A stretch of 64,000 nt of DNA from Catalinimonas alkaloidigena. GTDB lineage: Bacteria; Bacteroidota; Bacteroidia; Cytophagales; Flexibacteraceae. Under the pieces are notes generated by a model that worked only from the letters and a program-made list of their open reading frames with translations, did no database searches and was not told the origin of the DNA. The translations under genes were made by a program, and so were the position numbers. The stretch spans positions 558,001 through 622,000 of the forward strand of contig NZ_FNFO01000002.1 of NCBI RefSeq assembly GCF_900100765.1. Reading direction: 5' to 3'. Below are positions 54,092 through 61,606 of this stretch, in pieces (the stretch's first letter is position 1; every line of letters starts with the position of its first letter).

Positions 54092-55009
54092 TTATTCTAT
54101 AAATGTGGTTTTTGTAAGTTCAAGACTGCCACTCCACAGGTCTTTTTGAAAATCCTTGTTGTAAGAATCAACAGATGTTCTAACCACTTTTCCGTCCGAG
54201 AAATAAATTCCTTTTAAGTCTTTGTACTTCTCACAGTACGCAAGGTTTGCTAAATGTTTTCCTGCTTGCGCTGGTGTATGGATATTGCTTTTGAATAAGG
54301 TCAAAACAGGGAAGACATTTTTCCATAAAAATCGCATAACAGGTGTGTAAGTTCTTGCAAGCCCTGTACCTGGTGTTAGTCCTGGGTCATAAGCATTTAC
54401 TCTGATATTTGTGTGCTTTAATCGCTCTTGTAATTCGTATGTCGTCATTATGTTGCACAACTTTGACGTGGAATACCTTCTTTGTCCTACAATATTTTGC
54501 TTTTCGGAAGTTTCTTTTGGAAAAGCAAGTTCTTGAGTACTTGTGTAGATTGGTGGTTCTATGGGTGTTTTTAATGCAGGATCGTGAGTCTCGCTGGATG
54601 TGAATATTATATGGGCGTCATCTTTCATAAAGGGCAGTAATTGCATTGTCAAGGCAAATGCACCTAAATGATTTACACCAAATGTCTGTTCAAATCCGTC
54701 TGTGGTAAATTGCGTTTCACCAATATTCTGCACGCCTGCATTGTTTATCAAAATAGAAATGGCGTTGCTTTTTTCTTTGGCAAATGATTCAGAGAAATTT
54801 CGGATAGATTGCAATGAAGCCAAATCCAATTCCAAAGATGTTAGGTTTTTATGACCTGTTTTGTCCTTTATCTTTTCAATCACTTCTTTTCCTGCTTTTA
54901 TATTTCTGGCAGGAATAACAATTTGTTCGTTTTTGGCAATTTGAGCCATTCGCGAGGCACATTCAAAACCAATGCCGCTGGTTGCGCCTGTAATAACTAT
55001 TGAATTCAT
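54092..55009 (-). CDS. Short-chain dehydrogenase/reductase (SDR)
   Basis: The start at 55009 (MNSIVITGATSGIGFECASRMA) gives 305 residues. It is a Rossmann-fold SDR with the cofactor motif TGATSGIG, NNAGVQNIGET, the catalytic tyrosine and lysine in RRYSTSKLCN and the PG motif NAYDPGLTPGTG. The substrate cannot be inferred. It is AT-rich and has the Crp/Fnr-type gene directly upstream on the same strand (83 bases), which may regulate it. Confidence 0.93.
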   Translation of the reverse strand: MNSIVITGATSGIGFECASRMAQIAKNEQIVIPARNIKAGKEVIEKIKDKTGHKNLTSLELDLASLQSIRNFSESFAKEKSNAISILINNAGVQNIGETQFTTDGFEQTFGVNHLGAFALTMQLLPFMKDDAHIIFTSSETHDPALKTPIEPPIYTSTQELAFPKETSEKQNIVGQRRYSTSKLCNIMTTYELQERLKHTNIRVNAYDPGLTPGTGLARTYTPVMRFLWKNVFPVLTLFKSNIHTPAQAGKHLANLAYCEKYKDLKGIYFSDGKVVRTSVDSYNKDFQKDLWSGSLELTKTTFIE

Positions 55010-55092
55010 AAATTTTTGCTTTTTATTTAAATAATGAAGCAAAGTTCAATACTTCAAAAGCAAAAATTTTTGCCATTTGGTAAATAATGAAT

Positions 55093-55659
55093 TTAGATAC
55101 TCTTTCTAATTCTACTTAGTGATGATTGCGTGATTCCCAAGTAGGATGCGAGATAGGAAAGTGGAATTCTATTAGCTAAATTCGGGAATTTCTCTAAAAA
55201 ACTCAGATACCTTGTAGTGGCATCTTCTGCTAGCATTGGACTTAGTTTATTTACTTTTTCAACCAATGCTTTTTCGGTTATTTTGTTGATAATACTGTCC
55301 CATTGAATGATAGTAGCTGATAAATCATTAAGCGATCCTGTAGAAAATACAAGTAGTGTGCAGTCTGTTACAGCCTGTACGTATTCCGAAGATGGAATTT
55401 TTTGATTGAAGCTGTTTATGTCCACTGCGAAATTGTTTTCATCAACAAAGTATTTGGTGATTTCATCCCCTTCGCTGTTATAGTAGCATACCCGTAAAAT
55501 GCCTTCTTCAATAAAAGCTACTTGTTTTGGCGTTTTTCCTGCTTCGGAAAAATAATCTCCTTTTTTCAATTCCAATACCTGTGCTTTTCTCTTTATCAAG
55601 TCAATTTGCTGTTGATTTAGCTGCCCAAATTCCAACAGATAGTTAATTAATTTATCCAT
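55093..55659 (-). CDS. Crp/Fnr family transcriptional regulator
   Basis: The start at 55659 (MDKLINYLLEFGQLNQQQIDLI) gives 188 residues. The N-terminal half is a cyclic-nucleotide-binding-type beta barrel (LKKGDYFSEAGKTPKQVAFIEEGILRVCYYNSEGDEITKYFVDENNF), but it lacks an evident arginine-containing phosphate-binding cassette, so it may not bind cAMP. The C-terminus has a helix-turn-helix (IPLSYLASYLGITQSSLSRIRK). It lies upstream of the SDR gene on the same strand and could control it. Confidence 0.88.
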   Translation of the reverse strand: MDKLINYLLEFGQLNQQQIDLIKRKAQVLELKKGDYFSEAGKTPKQVAFIEEGILRVCYYNSEGDEITKYFVDENNFAVDINSFNQKIPSSEYVQAVTDCTLLVFSTGSLNDLSATIIQWDSIINKITEKALVEKVNKLSPMLAEDATTRYLSFLEKFPNLANRIPLSYLASYLGITQSSLSRIRKSI

Positions 55660-55763
55660 AGCCACAAAGATTGTCATTGCATTTTATTTGGAATTTGTCA
55701 AATGGCAAAAATGGTTGATTGATTTTGGTATTGTTCCATTTGAATGGTTTTTCTGGTTGCAGA

Positions 55764-55800
55764 TAACGTATGTATAAATGCACCTTTTCTAACGAGGTGC
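55764..55800. repeat. Direct repeat copy 1 (TAACGTATGTATA plus GCACC hairpin)
   Basis: TAACGTATGTATA is followed by a hairpin GCACCT / AGGTGC. A near copy in the same orientation is at 57675-57710. The two copies flank the serine recombinase and RelA/SpoT genes, a 1.9 kb segment. Confidence 0.7.
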
Positions 55801-55966
55801 CGGCCGATACCTTTGCTACGACGGCCTTGTTTCCAGCTTGAGGCTTCAAAGATGTACTGGAAAAAGGGTATCCGCAAAACATGCCACGGATGCGTTGTAA
55901 TGAGGTCATAATATTGGAAAAAGTTGTAAGGAGAAAAGCGAACCTTTCTTTTCGTACATTCGAAGT

Positions 55967-56623
55967 ATGGAGAATTTCCCCGCAATCCCCGTTGCTCTCT
56001 TTGCTCGCGTGTCGACTAACCGCCAGGATGCCCAGCGCCAGATCGACGACCTCCAGGCCTACGCCGATCGGCAAGGCTACCGGGTGGTGGCCACCGAACT
56101 GGAAGCCATCTCCGGTGCTACCAAAACCACGAAGCGTCCGCACCTGCAAGCGCTACTTGCCGCCGGCGCTGCCGGTACGATCCAGAAAGTATTGGTGACG
56201 GAGATCTCACGGCTGGGACGCAACACACTGGAGGTATTGCAGGTGCTGGAGCGTTTCACGGAGGTAGGGGTTTCGGTGTACGTGGCCAATTACAACCTGG
56301 AGACGCTTACTGCGGGGCGGTCTCCCGCTGCGAAAAAGAAAAATCCGATGGCGCAGCTCATGTTCACGATGCTGGCCGAGTTTGCCCGGCTGGAACGGGA
56401 AACGCTGGTAGAACGTACGATCTCCGGCATGCAGGCCGCCAAGCGGAAAGGCAAGCACATCGGCCGGCCGCGGGGCTCCACCAAAACAAAAGATCAACTC
56501 TTAAAAGAATATCCGGGAGTGGTTCGGGATCTTCGGGAGGGACTCAGTCTGCGAAAGATTGCCAAGATCCGCGAAGTATCGGTCGATACAGTACAGAAGG
56601 TGAAGAAGCTTCTTGCTGTCTAA
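55967..56623 (+). CDS. Serine recombinase (resolvase/invertase type)
   Basis: The 218-residue protein has a catalytic domain with VALFARVSTNRQDAQRQIDD (nucleophile serine S16), then EISRLGRN at residues 79-86 and an E-helix MLAEFARLERETLVERTISGMQAAKRKG, and a C-terminal helix-turn-helix (LREGLSLRKIAKIREVSVDTVQKVKKLL). It is GC-rich in an AT-rich setting, so it came from a different source than its neighbours. Its stop codon is part of the attC-like site at 56618. A second, truncated copy lies at 58408-58638. The 300-base stretch before its start (55660-55966) holds only the direct repeat. Confidence 0.93.
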   Translation: MENFPAIPVALFARVSTNRQDAQRQIDDLQAYADRQGYRVVATELEAISGATKTTKRPHLQALLAAGAAGTIQKVLVTEISRLGRNTLEVLQVLERFTEVGVSVYVANYNLETLTAGRSPAAKKKNPMAQLMFTMLAEFARLERETLVERTISGMQAAKRKGKHIGRPRGSTKTKDQLLKEYPGVVRDLREGLSLRKIAKIREVSVDTVQKVKKLLAV

Positions 56624-56669
56624 CGGTTTGGCTAAACTGCGTTTTAATGCAGTTTAGGTGTTGTTAGCT
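56618..56669 (-). repeat. attC-like palindrome A between the recombinase and RelA/SpoT genes
   Basis: Outer boxes GTCTAAC (56618-56624) and GTTAGCT (56663-56669) surround a perfect 9-base stem CTAAACTGC (56632-56640) / GCAGTTTAG (56649-56657) with an 8-base loop. The spacers between box and stem are unpaired, as in attC sites. On the minus strand the site begins at the RelA/SpoT stop and ends GTTAGAC, a GTTRRRY box. It is homologous to the site at 53340. Confidence 0.55.
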
Positions 56670-57651
56670 ACAGTCTTGTTTTTAGTAAATCAATCAAGTA
56701 GGATATAGCAGCACCATTAATAAGTCCTCTATCCGGTACTCCTTTTTCATCTTCATTTTCTTTAACACCAATCTCAATAATATCCTTTTTGTTTTTGCTA
56801 AGTAGTTCTTGAATTTGTTTAATATTTTTAATATTTAGCTGAGGGTATTCCGCAATGATCTTAAGGTTACGTTCCACTATATTATCTATAAAGCTGTAAG
56901 AATCATCATATTCCCAACCAAGCTGATCCGAAATAGATTTATCAATTTCAGTAATATTCTTATCACTTTTGATTAATTCGATCAGACTTACCTTGTCAAG
57001 TAAAATATTCTCAGAGTCTTTATCTAAATTGTCGATCACCGACTCGCTGTACTCAATTAGTTCATCCCTTAATCGGATAAACTCAATATCGGCTATTTCT
57101 AAAAGTGCCGCGATTCTTGAAAAACTTCGTTTGGCAAAATTCGGGATTGCAAATTCTCCTTTATACCCTATATCATGTTCAATCTCTGCCCAAGAGTGCT
57201 GCAAAATTGATCTTACTTGAATTTCAATTTTTTTATTCTTGAATTTTTTGTTTTCGGTTAATCGCAAACGTTCTTTCGATAGAGAAGCTACATAATGTAG
57301 TGACATATAGCCAAACTTTTCATTTTCAAGAACCCGTTTGTCAATTGAATTTTCTCTGTCGATTTCATATTCTTTTTCTATGATGTTTGCGATCTTATCT
57401 ACGTCATCTTCAAAATAAGTGATGATTCTCACTCCAGCTAGATCTGTGATATCTTCAAGGGCTTTGTACTTATTATTTTTTCTCTTTAGTTTTTCTTTAA
57501 GCTTATCGACTTCCTTTACTCTACTTGTTATGTGGTGAACATTTATTCCTTCATCCATTATTAATTCCCGTAATAATCCTTCTACCTTGCCTGCTAATAC
57601 TTCATAATTTGCCTTATTTTCAATAAACTTAATTGCAATCGGATGTTCCAT
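56668..57651 (-). CDS. RelA/SpoT synthetase-domain protein
   Basis: The 327-residue protein has a small-alarmone-synthetase-type domain in about residues 40-185: DITDLAGVRIITYF (residues 67-80), FGYMSLHYVASL with the G-loop-like Y-x-S-x-H (113-124), and IEIQVRSILQHSWAEIEHDIGYK (142-164). There is no N-terminal hydrolase HD domain. The remaining 140 residues are helical and charged, without a known domain. Relatives include alarmone synthetases, toxSAS toxins that pyrophosphorylate tRNA, and fused CapRel-type antiphage proteins; I cannot choose between them. It is AT-rich and bounded by short inverted repeats (56663-56675 and 57666-57678). Confidence 0.88.
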   Translation of the reverse strand: MEHPIAIKFIENKANYEVLAGKVEGLLRELIMDEGINVHHITSRVKEVDKLKEKLKRKNNKYKALEDITDLAGVRIITYFEDDVDKIANIIEKEYEIDRENSIDKRVLENEKFGYMSLHYVASLSKERLRLTENKKFKNKKIEIQVRSILQHSWAEIEHDIGYKGEFAIPNFAKRSFSRIAALLEIADIEFIRLRDELIEYSESVIDNLDKDSENILLDKVSLIELIKSDKNITEIDKSISDQLGWEYDDSYSFIDNIVERNLKIIAEYPQLNIKNIKQIQELLSKNKKDIIEIGVKENEDEKGVPDRGLINGAAISYLIDLLKTRL

Positions 57652-57674
57652 TATCTGTCTATTTTGATTGTAGC

Positions 57675-57710
57675 TAACGTATGTATAGACGCACCTTTCC
57701 CAAAAGGTGC
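57675..57710. repeat. Direct repeat copy 2, with inverted-repeat end of the RelA/SpoT unit
   Basis: TAACGTATGTATA followed by a GCACCTTT / AAGGTGC hairpin repeats the element at 55764-55800. Its left edge (GATTGTAGCTAAC, 57666-57678) is the inverted partner of GTTAGCTACAGTC at 56663-56675 (12 of 13 bases). Confidence 0.7.
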
Positions 57711-58407
57711 TGTTATTTTTCTTATAGTTACCACCCGGTTCTTCTTGTTTTAAGTATATTGATAAAGCATATACTTGTTATGAGGGAGTGGTGCTGTTGC
57801 TAAAATTCAATTTTTTGCCTATTGCGGCTTCCGAAAAATATTTTGCTGCTCCCTAGATAACGCCATCGCTTGGGTTTCCTGGTAATGATCGAAAGGCAAA
57901 TGGATCTTTGCTGTCTTGAAGATAATAGGATTTACCTACGTCAGCACCAAAAGAAGCGATTTCTTGGTTAGAAATGGAGTTGTGAGGAGTAAAATTGCTT
58001 TAAGCAAGTGCATAATTCCTGCTTTTGTTCCTTATTTCGTTATCCTAAGCACTTGCATTGGTGGGACAAGAAGAAGGAAACCTACCTAATGATGGTTCGT
58101 TTACCTCGCTATTTGGGCAGATAGGCGAAACTCCAAAAGACAATTCTTACTTGGTTTTGTTTAAATTATCTGGTTGGTTGGTCGGAAAAGTGGCTTGCAG
58201 CGAAAAAAACGACCGTTTTCGTCGCTACACTGATATGCTTTCTGGATCGCCTTTGCTGGTGGTGTGAGGCACTCGAGATGCGACACCCTTTTTTTCGCTA
58301 CACTAGGCGTCGTTCCGCAGGGTGACGCTACATAAACCTCAGGTAGGCTCCACAAATCTGAAGCATAGGGACAGGTCAACTCTTTCTGGCATATTGGTTT
58401 CCTACGG
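57711..58407. other. Gene-poor stretch between cassette-like units
   Basis: I see no convincing gene in about 700 bases; a 69-codon frame at 58058-58267 has no family likeness. The region holds a perfect inverted repeat GCAAGTGC (58004-58011) / GCACTTGC (58049-58056) with a 37-base spacer. It may be decayed cassette DNA. Confidence 0.5.
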
Positions 58408-58638
58408 CTGGAACGGGAGACATTGGTGGAACGCACGATCTCCAGCATGCAGGCCACCAAGCGGAAAGGCAAGTACATCGGCCGGCCGCGGGGCTCTGCC
58501 AAAACAAAAGATCAACTCTTAAAAGAATATCCGGGAGTGGTTTGGGAGCTGCGGGAGGGGCTCAGCCTGCGGAAGATTGCCGGGAGTTACCGGTCGGTCC
58601 ATACCGTACAGAAGGTAAAGAAGTCTCTTATTGCCTAA
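58408..58638 (+). pseudogene. 3' remnant of a second serine recombinase
   Basis: The sequence from 58408 to the stop at 58636-58638 matches the 3' third of the intact serine recombinase at 55967-56623 (compare RPRGSAKTKDQLLKEYPGVV here with the same stretch there), with many third-position differences. The catalytic N-terminal part is missing. Like the intact copy, it ends with a stop codon inside an attC-like box (GCCTAAC, 58633-58639). Confidence 0.85.
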
Positions 58639-58775
58639 CAGCTCACATATAGCTTGTGGTGGTTTCGGGGCATGTTCCTGTCAGCCGTAAACAATTTTGA
58701 CTAAGAAGCCAAACCCTTAAAAAGTAGCAATTCATCCGCCATAAGCTATAGGCAATGTTGTGGCTAGTGTTAGTT
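58633..58775 (-). repeat. attC-like palindrome B (long type) after the second reductase gene
   Basis: Outer box GCCTAAC (58633-58639) and TGTTAG (58768-58773) enclose a 17-base stem CATATAGCTTGTGGTGG (58646-58662) / CCGCCATAAGCTATAGG (58736-58752) with one mismatch and two wobble pairs, around a 73-base loop. On the minus strand it begins inside the stop codon of the reductase gene and ends GTTAGGC, a GTTRRRY box. Confidence 0.55.
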
Positions 58776-59312
58776 CCTTTCTAGTTCATAAGTTAACAAC
58801 AGCAGTCCACTGTCAAACTTTTCGGATTCTATTAATTTCCAATTGGCAGAAACCTTAGTTTGTCCGAACAAAGAAATTCCTCCTCCCAGCGTTATCGGGT
58901 TCAATTTGAGTTTTAGCTGGTCAATTAGTCCGTTTTCTAGCATCCAGCCCGCTAGTTGTCCACCGCCACACAGGTAAATGTCTGTAGGTGATTCATTTTT
59001 TATTTTTACAATCTCTTCTCTATTCATAGATTTTATTTCAACCTGATCACTTTTGTCCTCTAATTTCATGCTGTCGGAGAAAATATAATGTTTCATATGA
59101 GGATAGGCAGGTGAAGGTTGTCCAGGAACTGCCCCAAACTTATAGCCAAACTCATACGTTTTTCTGCCCATGATTACCGTTTGAAATGACTTTAAATCTT
59201 CTAAGTAGGTTTCAACTCCTTTGCCTTGAAAAATAAATTTGCTAACATCATCATTTGGTCCGGAGATAAAACCATCAATGGAACTTGCCACGTAGTAGAT
59301 AATCTTTTTCAT
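58770..59312 (-). CDS. Dihydrofolate reductase family (RibD C-terminal domain-like) protein, second copy
   Basis: The 180-residue protein starts MKKIIYYVASSIDGFISGPND and contains VIMGRKTYEFGYKFGAVPGQPSPAYPHMKHYIFSDS, DIYLCGGGQLAGWMLENGLIDQLKLKLNPITLGGGISLFG. It is of the same RibD_C/DHFR superfamily as the gene at 51972 but clearly divergent from it. The substrate is unknown. The gene is enclosed by an inverted repeat GTTGTGGCTAGTGTT (58757-58771) and CACATTAGCCACAAC (59344-59358), as expected of a cassette. AT-rich. Confidence 0.88.
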   Translation of the reverse strand: MKKIIYYVASSIDGFISGPNDDVSKFIFQGKGVETYLEDLKSFQTVIMGRKTYEFGYKFGAVPGQPSPAYPHMKHYIFSDSMKLEDKSDQVEIKSMNREEIVKIKNESPTDIYLCGGGQLAGWMLENGLIDQLKLKLNPITLGGGISLFGQTKVSANWKLIESEKFDSGLLLLTYELERN

Positions 59313-59609
59313 GAAGTGTTTTTTGGGGTTGGTTATGTAGGTTCACATTAGCCACAACGCTCTTAACTAAACGAACGTGGCGATCAGCCCGTAGGGCGTG
59401 ATCGTCCGTCCGGGAGTAAAAGTAAAGAACTTAGGCAGCACGGCAGCCCAATTAGGGCTCCGTACATTTCTGAGAAAGATTATTCTCTGGCTTATTGGGG
59501 AATGTCATTTTTTAAAACTATTATGGCTGCACCGATAGCGAGGCGTTCGGCAACCTGCTGCGTTAATACAATTTTTGAATCGTATTAATGGATTAACCCC
59601 ACTCTCCCC
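59313..59609. other. Right border region of the cassette-like array
   Basis: No gene is seen. CACATTAGCCACAAC at 59344-59358 is the inverted partner of the repeat at 58757 (13 of 15 bases). Beyond it the base composition rises. The promoter of the downstream secreted-protein gene should lie near 59500-59600. Confidence 0.5.
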
Positions 59610-61421
59610 ATGTTCAAATTACTCCCTACTTCCCTGCTTTGGAGCGTTCTGCTCACTTCCCTGGCAGCACAAAACCCTATTATGATCACCGGCGAAGCAT
59701 CCGCAGTCCTGGATGCCTACGATGTCGCGATCGATTCAGAGGAAAACCGGATCATCGTAGGGGCCCTTCAGCACCAGGGCAACCATGATTTCGATCCTTC
59801 CGCTGCCGTGGTGAGCTTGCCCGTGGATGAGAACCTGCCAAGCGGTACCGTAACAGGTTTTGTGGCTTCGTACCGCAAAGGGGGGCAGCTAAATTATGCG
59901 TTTCACATTTCCGATCAGGAGATCGAACCTTCGGTAAGCAACTTTCAGGTAGAAACCGACAAAGCAAATAACCTCTACGTGCTGGGAGCTTTTACTGGAA
60001 AGGCCGACTTCGATCCGAGTGAGGGAGTGTTCGAACTTCAAGCCAGCACGGTGTATGAAATGAGACTGTTCTTAGCCTCGTATGACCAGGCAGGAAATTT
60101 TCGATTTGCCCTTGCTTTTCCTTTCCCTGACAATCTGTTTGGGGCCTCCTTTTCAAACCATAACCTTGTGAATCGCCTGGTGCAGGTGGATCAGGATGGG
60201 AATAGCTACCTGCTGCTCGCTCCGATTGTAGATGGATTTGACTTTGATCCCGGGCCCGACGAATTCACCATCCCCTTTGGTTTGTATGTTCTCTCTTATG
60301 ATCAAAACGGCAACTTCCGTTTCGGTTATCAAGTACCCAATAATACAAAAGCCATCGGCTGCAATCCTGACGGCTCTCATTACATTACCGGGACCCTCTT
60401 GGAATCCATTGACGCTAGCTTTGATTTTGATCCAAGCCCAGCTACTTACGTTTTGGATAACGTCGACAGCTCTTCTTTTTTCTTTGCAGCCTACAACCAA
60501 CAAGGAGAGTTCCAGTTGGTCAAGGATTTAAAAGGCCCCAACGCGTTACCGGTCATGATTTCGGGTAATCGCACCGGTGACATTTTCATTGCCGGGAAAA
60601 TGTCAGGAATTGTCGATTTCGATCCCAGCAGCGAAGTGTATGCTGTGGAGGTCAGCGAATTTGAGCCCGATGAGAGTGGCGATCTTTTCATGGCACGTTA
60701 TTCAGCAACGGGAGAGCTCCTGATGGCCCAAGCGGTGCAAGACAAGGTAGGTGCCCTCTGTTTTGAATCGATAACCGATATGGAGGTAGATGCGGAGGGC
60801 AATCTGTACCTCACTGGTGTGTTGGAAGGAGGAGTGGTCGATTTTGACCCGTCTTCTGAGAGTCTAGACCTGCAGGGTCGCCCTATCAATGCTCGTGGAG
60901 GTGATTTGTTTGTTGCCTCTTATAATAGCGAGGGGAAGGTGCTATTTGCCTATTCAGTGGCTAACTCCAGGATTCTGGACAATTATAGTTCGATTGCTTT
61001 AGAAGCGGATTGTCCTATTTACACATTGACGGGCGCACTCGCCGAGAAGAATCTCACCCTCGAGCTGGCTCCAGGCGACCATAGGCTTGAAATCAACACC
61101 GGGAGCCATGGAAGCAGCATTTACATCGCCTCCCTACTCAATCCTGCATTAGCGGCGGGGAATTGCACCGTGACAAGCAGTCCTGAGTACTCCGCTTTCT
61201 CCTTGCCTCAACTATACCCTAATCCTACTTCCGGAACCCTCCGTGTGCGCTGGCCAAGTCCTTCAATACATGGAGAAATACACGTCATTGACCTGCAAGG
61301 CAAAGTGGTTTATCATCAAACCTACCGGGGCGAAGAAGCCAGTTTGGATCTTTCCCACTTAAAAAGCGGCCTTTACTTTCTTAAAATCGGGCAGTACATG
61401 CTTAAATTCTCGAAGCAGTAA
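59610..61421 (+). CDS. Secreted protein with type IX secretion sorting domain
   Basis: The 603-residue protein has a signal peptide (FKLLPTSLLWSVLLTSLAAQ) and a large repeat region in which a DFDPS motif recurs (for example HDFDPSAAVV, ADFDPSEGVF, FDFDPSPATY, VDFDPSSEVY, VDFDPSSESL), alternating with LFLASYD-type strands. This is a beta-propeller-like SBBP-type repeat pattern. The C-terminal 75 residues (LPQLYPNPTSGTLRVRW to LKSGLYFLKI) are a classic type A type IX sorting domain, so it is exported by the type IX system and anchored or released at the cell surface. Ligand or function unknown. Confidence 0.93.
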   Translation: MFKLLPTSLLWSVLLTSLAAQNPIMITGEASAVLDAYDVAIDSEENRIIVGALQHQGNHDFDPSAAVVSLPVDENLPSGTVTGFVASYRKGGQLNYAFHISDQEIEPSVSNFQVETDKANNLYVLGAFTGKADFDPSEGVFELQASTVYEMRLFLASYDQAGNFRFALAFPFPDNLFGASFSNHNLVNRLVQVDQDGNSYLLLAPIVDGFDFDPGPDEFTIPFGLYVLSYDQNGNFRFGYQVPNNTKAIGCNPDGSHYITGTLLESIDASFDFDPSPATYVLDNVDSSSFFFAAYNQQGEFQLVKDLKGPNALPVMISGNRTGDIFIAGKMSGIVDFDPSSEVYAVEVSEFEPDESGDLFMARYSATGELLMAQAVQDKVGALCFESITDMEVDAEGNLYLTGVLEGGVVDFDPSSESLDLQGRPINARGGDLFVASYNSEGKVLFAYSVANSRILDNYSSIALEADCPIYTLTGALAEKNLTLELAPGDHRLEINTGSHGSSIYIASLLNPALAAGNCTVTSSPEYSAFSLPQLYPNPTSGTLRVRWPSPSIHGEIHVIDLQGKVVYHQTYRGEEASLDLSHLKSGLYFLKIGQYMLKFSKQ

Positions 61422-61606
61422 GGGGCACGCCCTTCTAACGCCAACTCCTGATGCTCTTCTTATGGAGTAAACAACTTCTTTGCTTCCATCCAGTGACCGC
61501 CGATGAATTGTTGAAGGTCTGATGCCGAGCGTGTCGGTGATGTGATGCAGCACCTGACCTCTCGCTAGTGTCTTGCGCTTTGCAGTCAGATGACCTCGTT
61601 CATACT

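Larger units (their letters stand above)
51859..59358 (-). mobile_element. Cassette-like array (attC-like sites) inside the prophage
   Basis: Within this AT-rich stretch, single minus-strand genes alternate with imperfect palindromes that resemble integron attC sites (53340-53388, 53931-54072, 56618-56669, 58633-58775). On the minus strand three of these end in GTTRRRY boxes (GTTAGGT, GTTAGAC, GTTAGGC). Two sites (53340 and 56618) are clearly homologous to each other. The RelA/SpoT gene and the second reductase gene are each enclosed by short terminal inverted repeats (56663-56675 with 57666-57678; 58757-58771 with 59344-59358), which is the signature of excisable cassettes. A weaker similar site may form the left border (51859-51974). 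No integron integrase is visible, so if real this is an attC cluster lacking its integrase. Confidence 0.45.

Noticed and set aside
55652-56149. Minus-strand open frame overlapping the recombinase start
   Set aside because: It spans the direct repeat and the antisense of the recombinase, and changes composition halfway, so it is a chance frame.
58058-58267. Small plus-strand frame between cassette-like units
   Set aside because: No recognisable domain and low-complexity composition; not supported as a gene.
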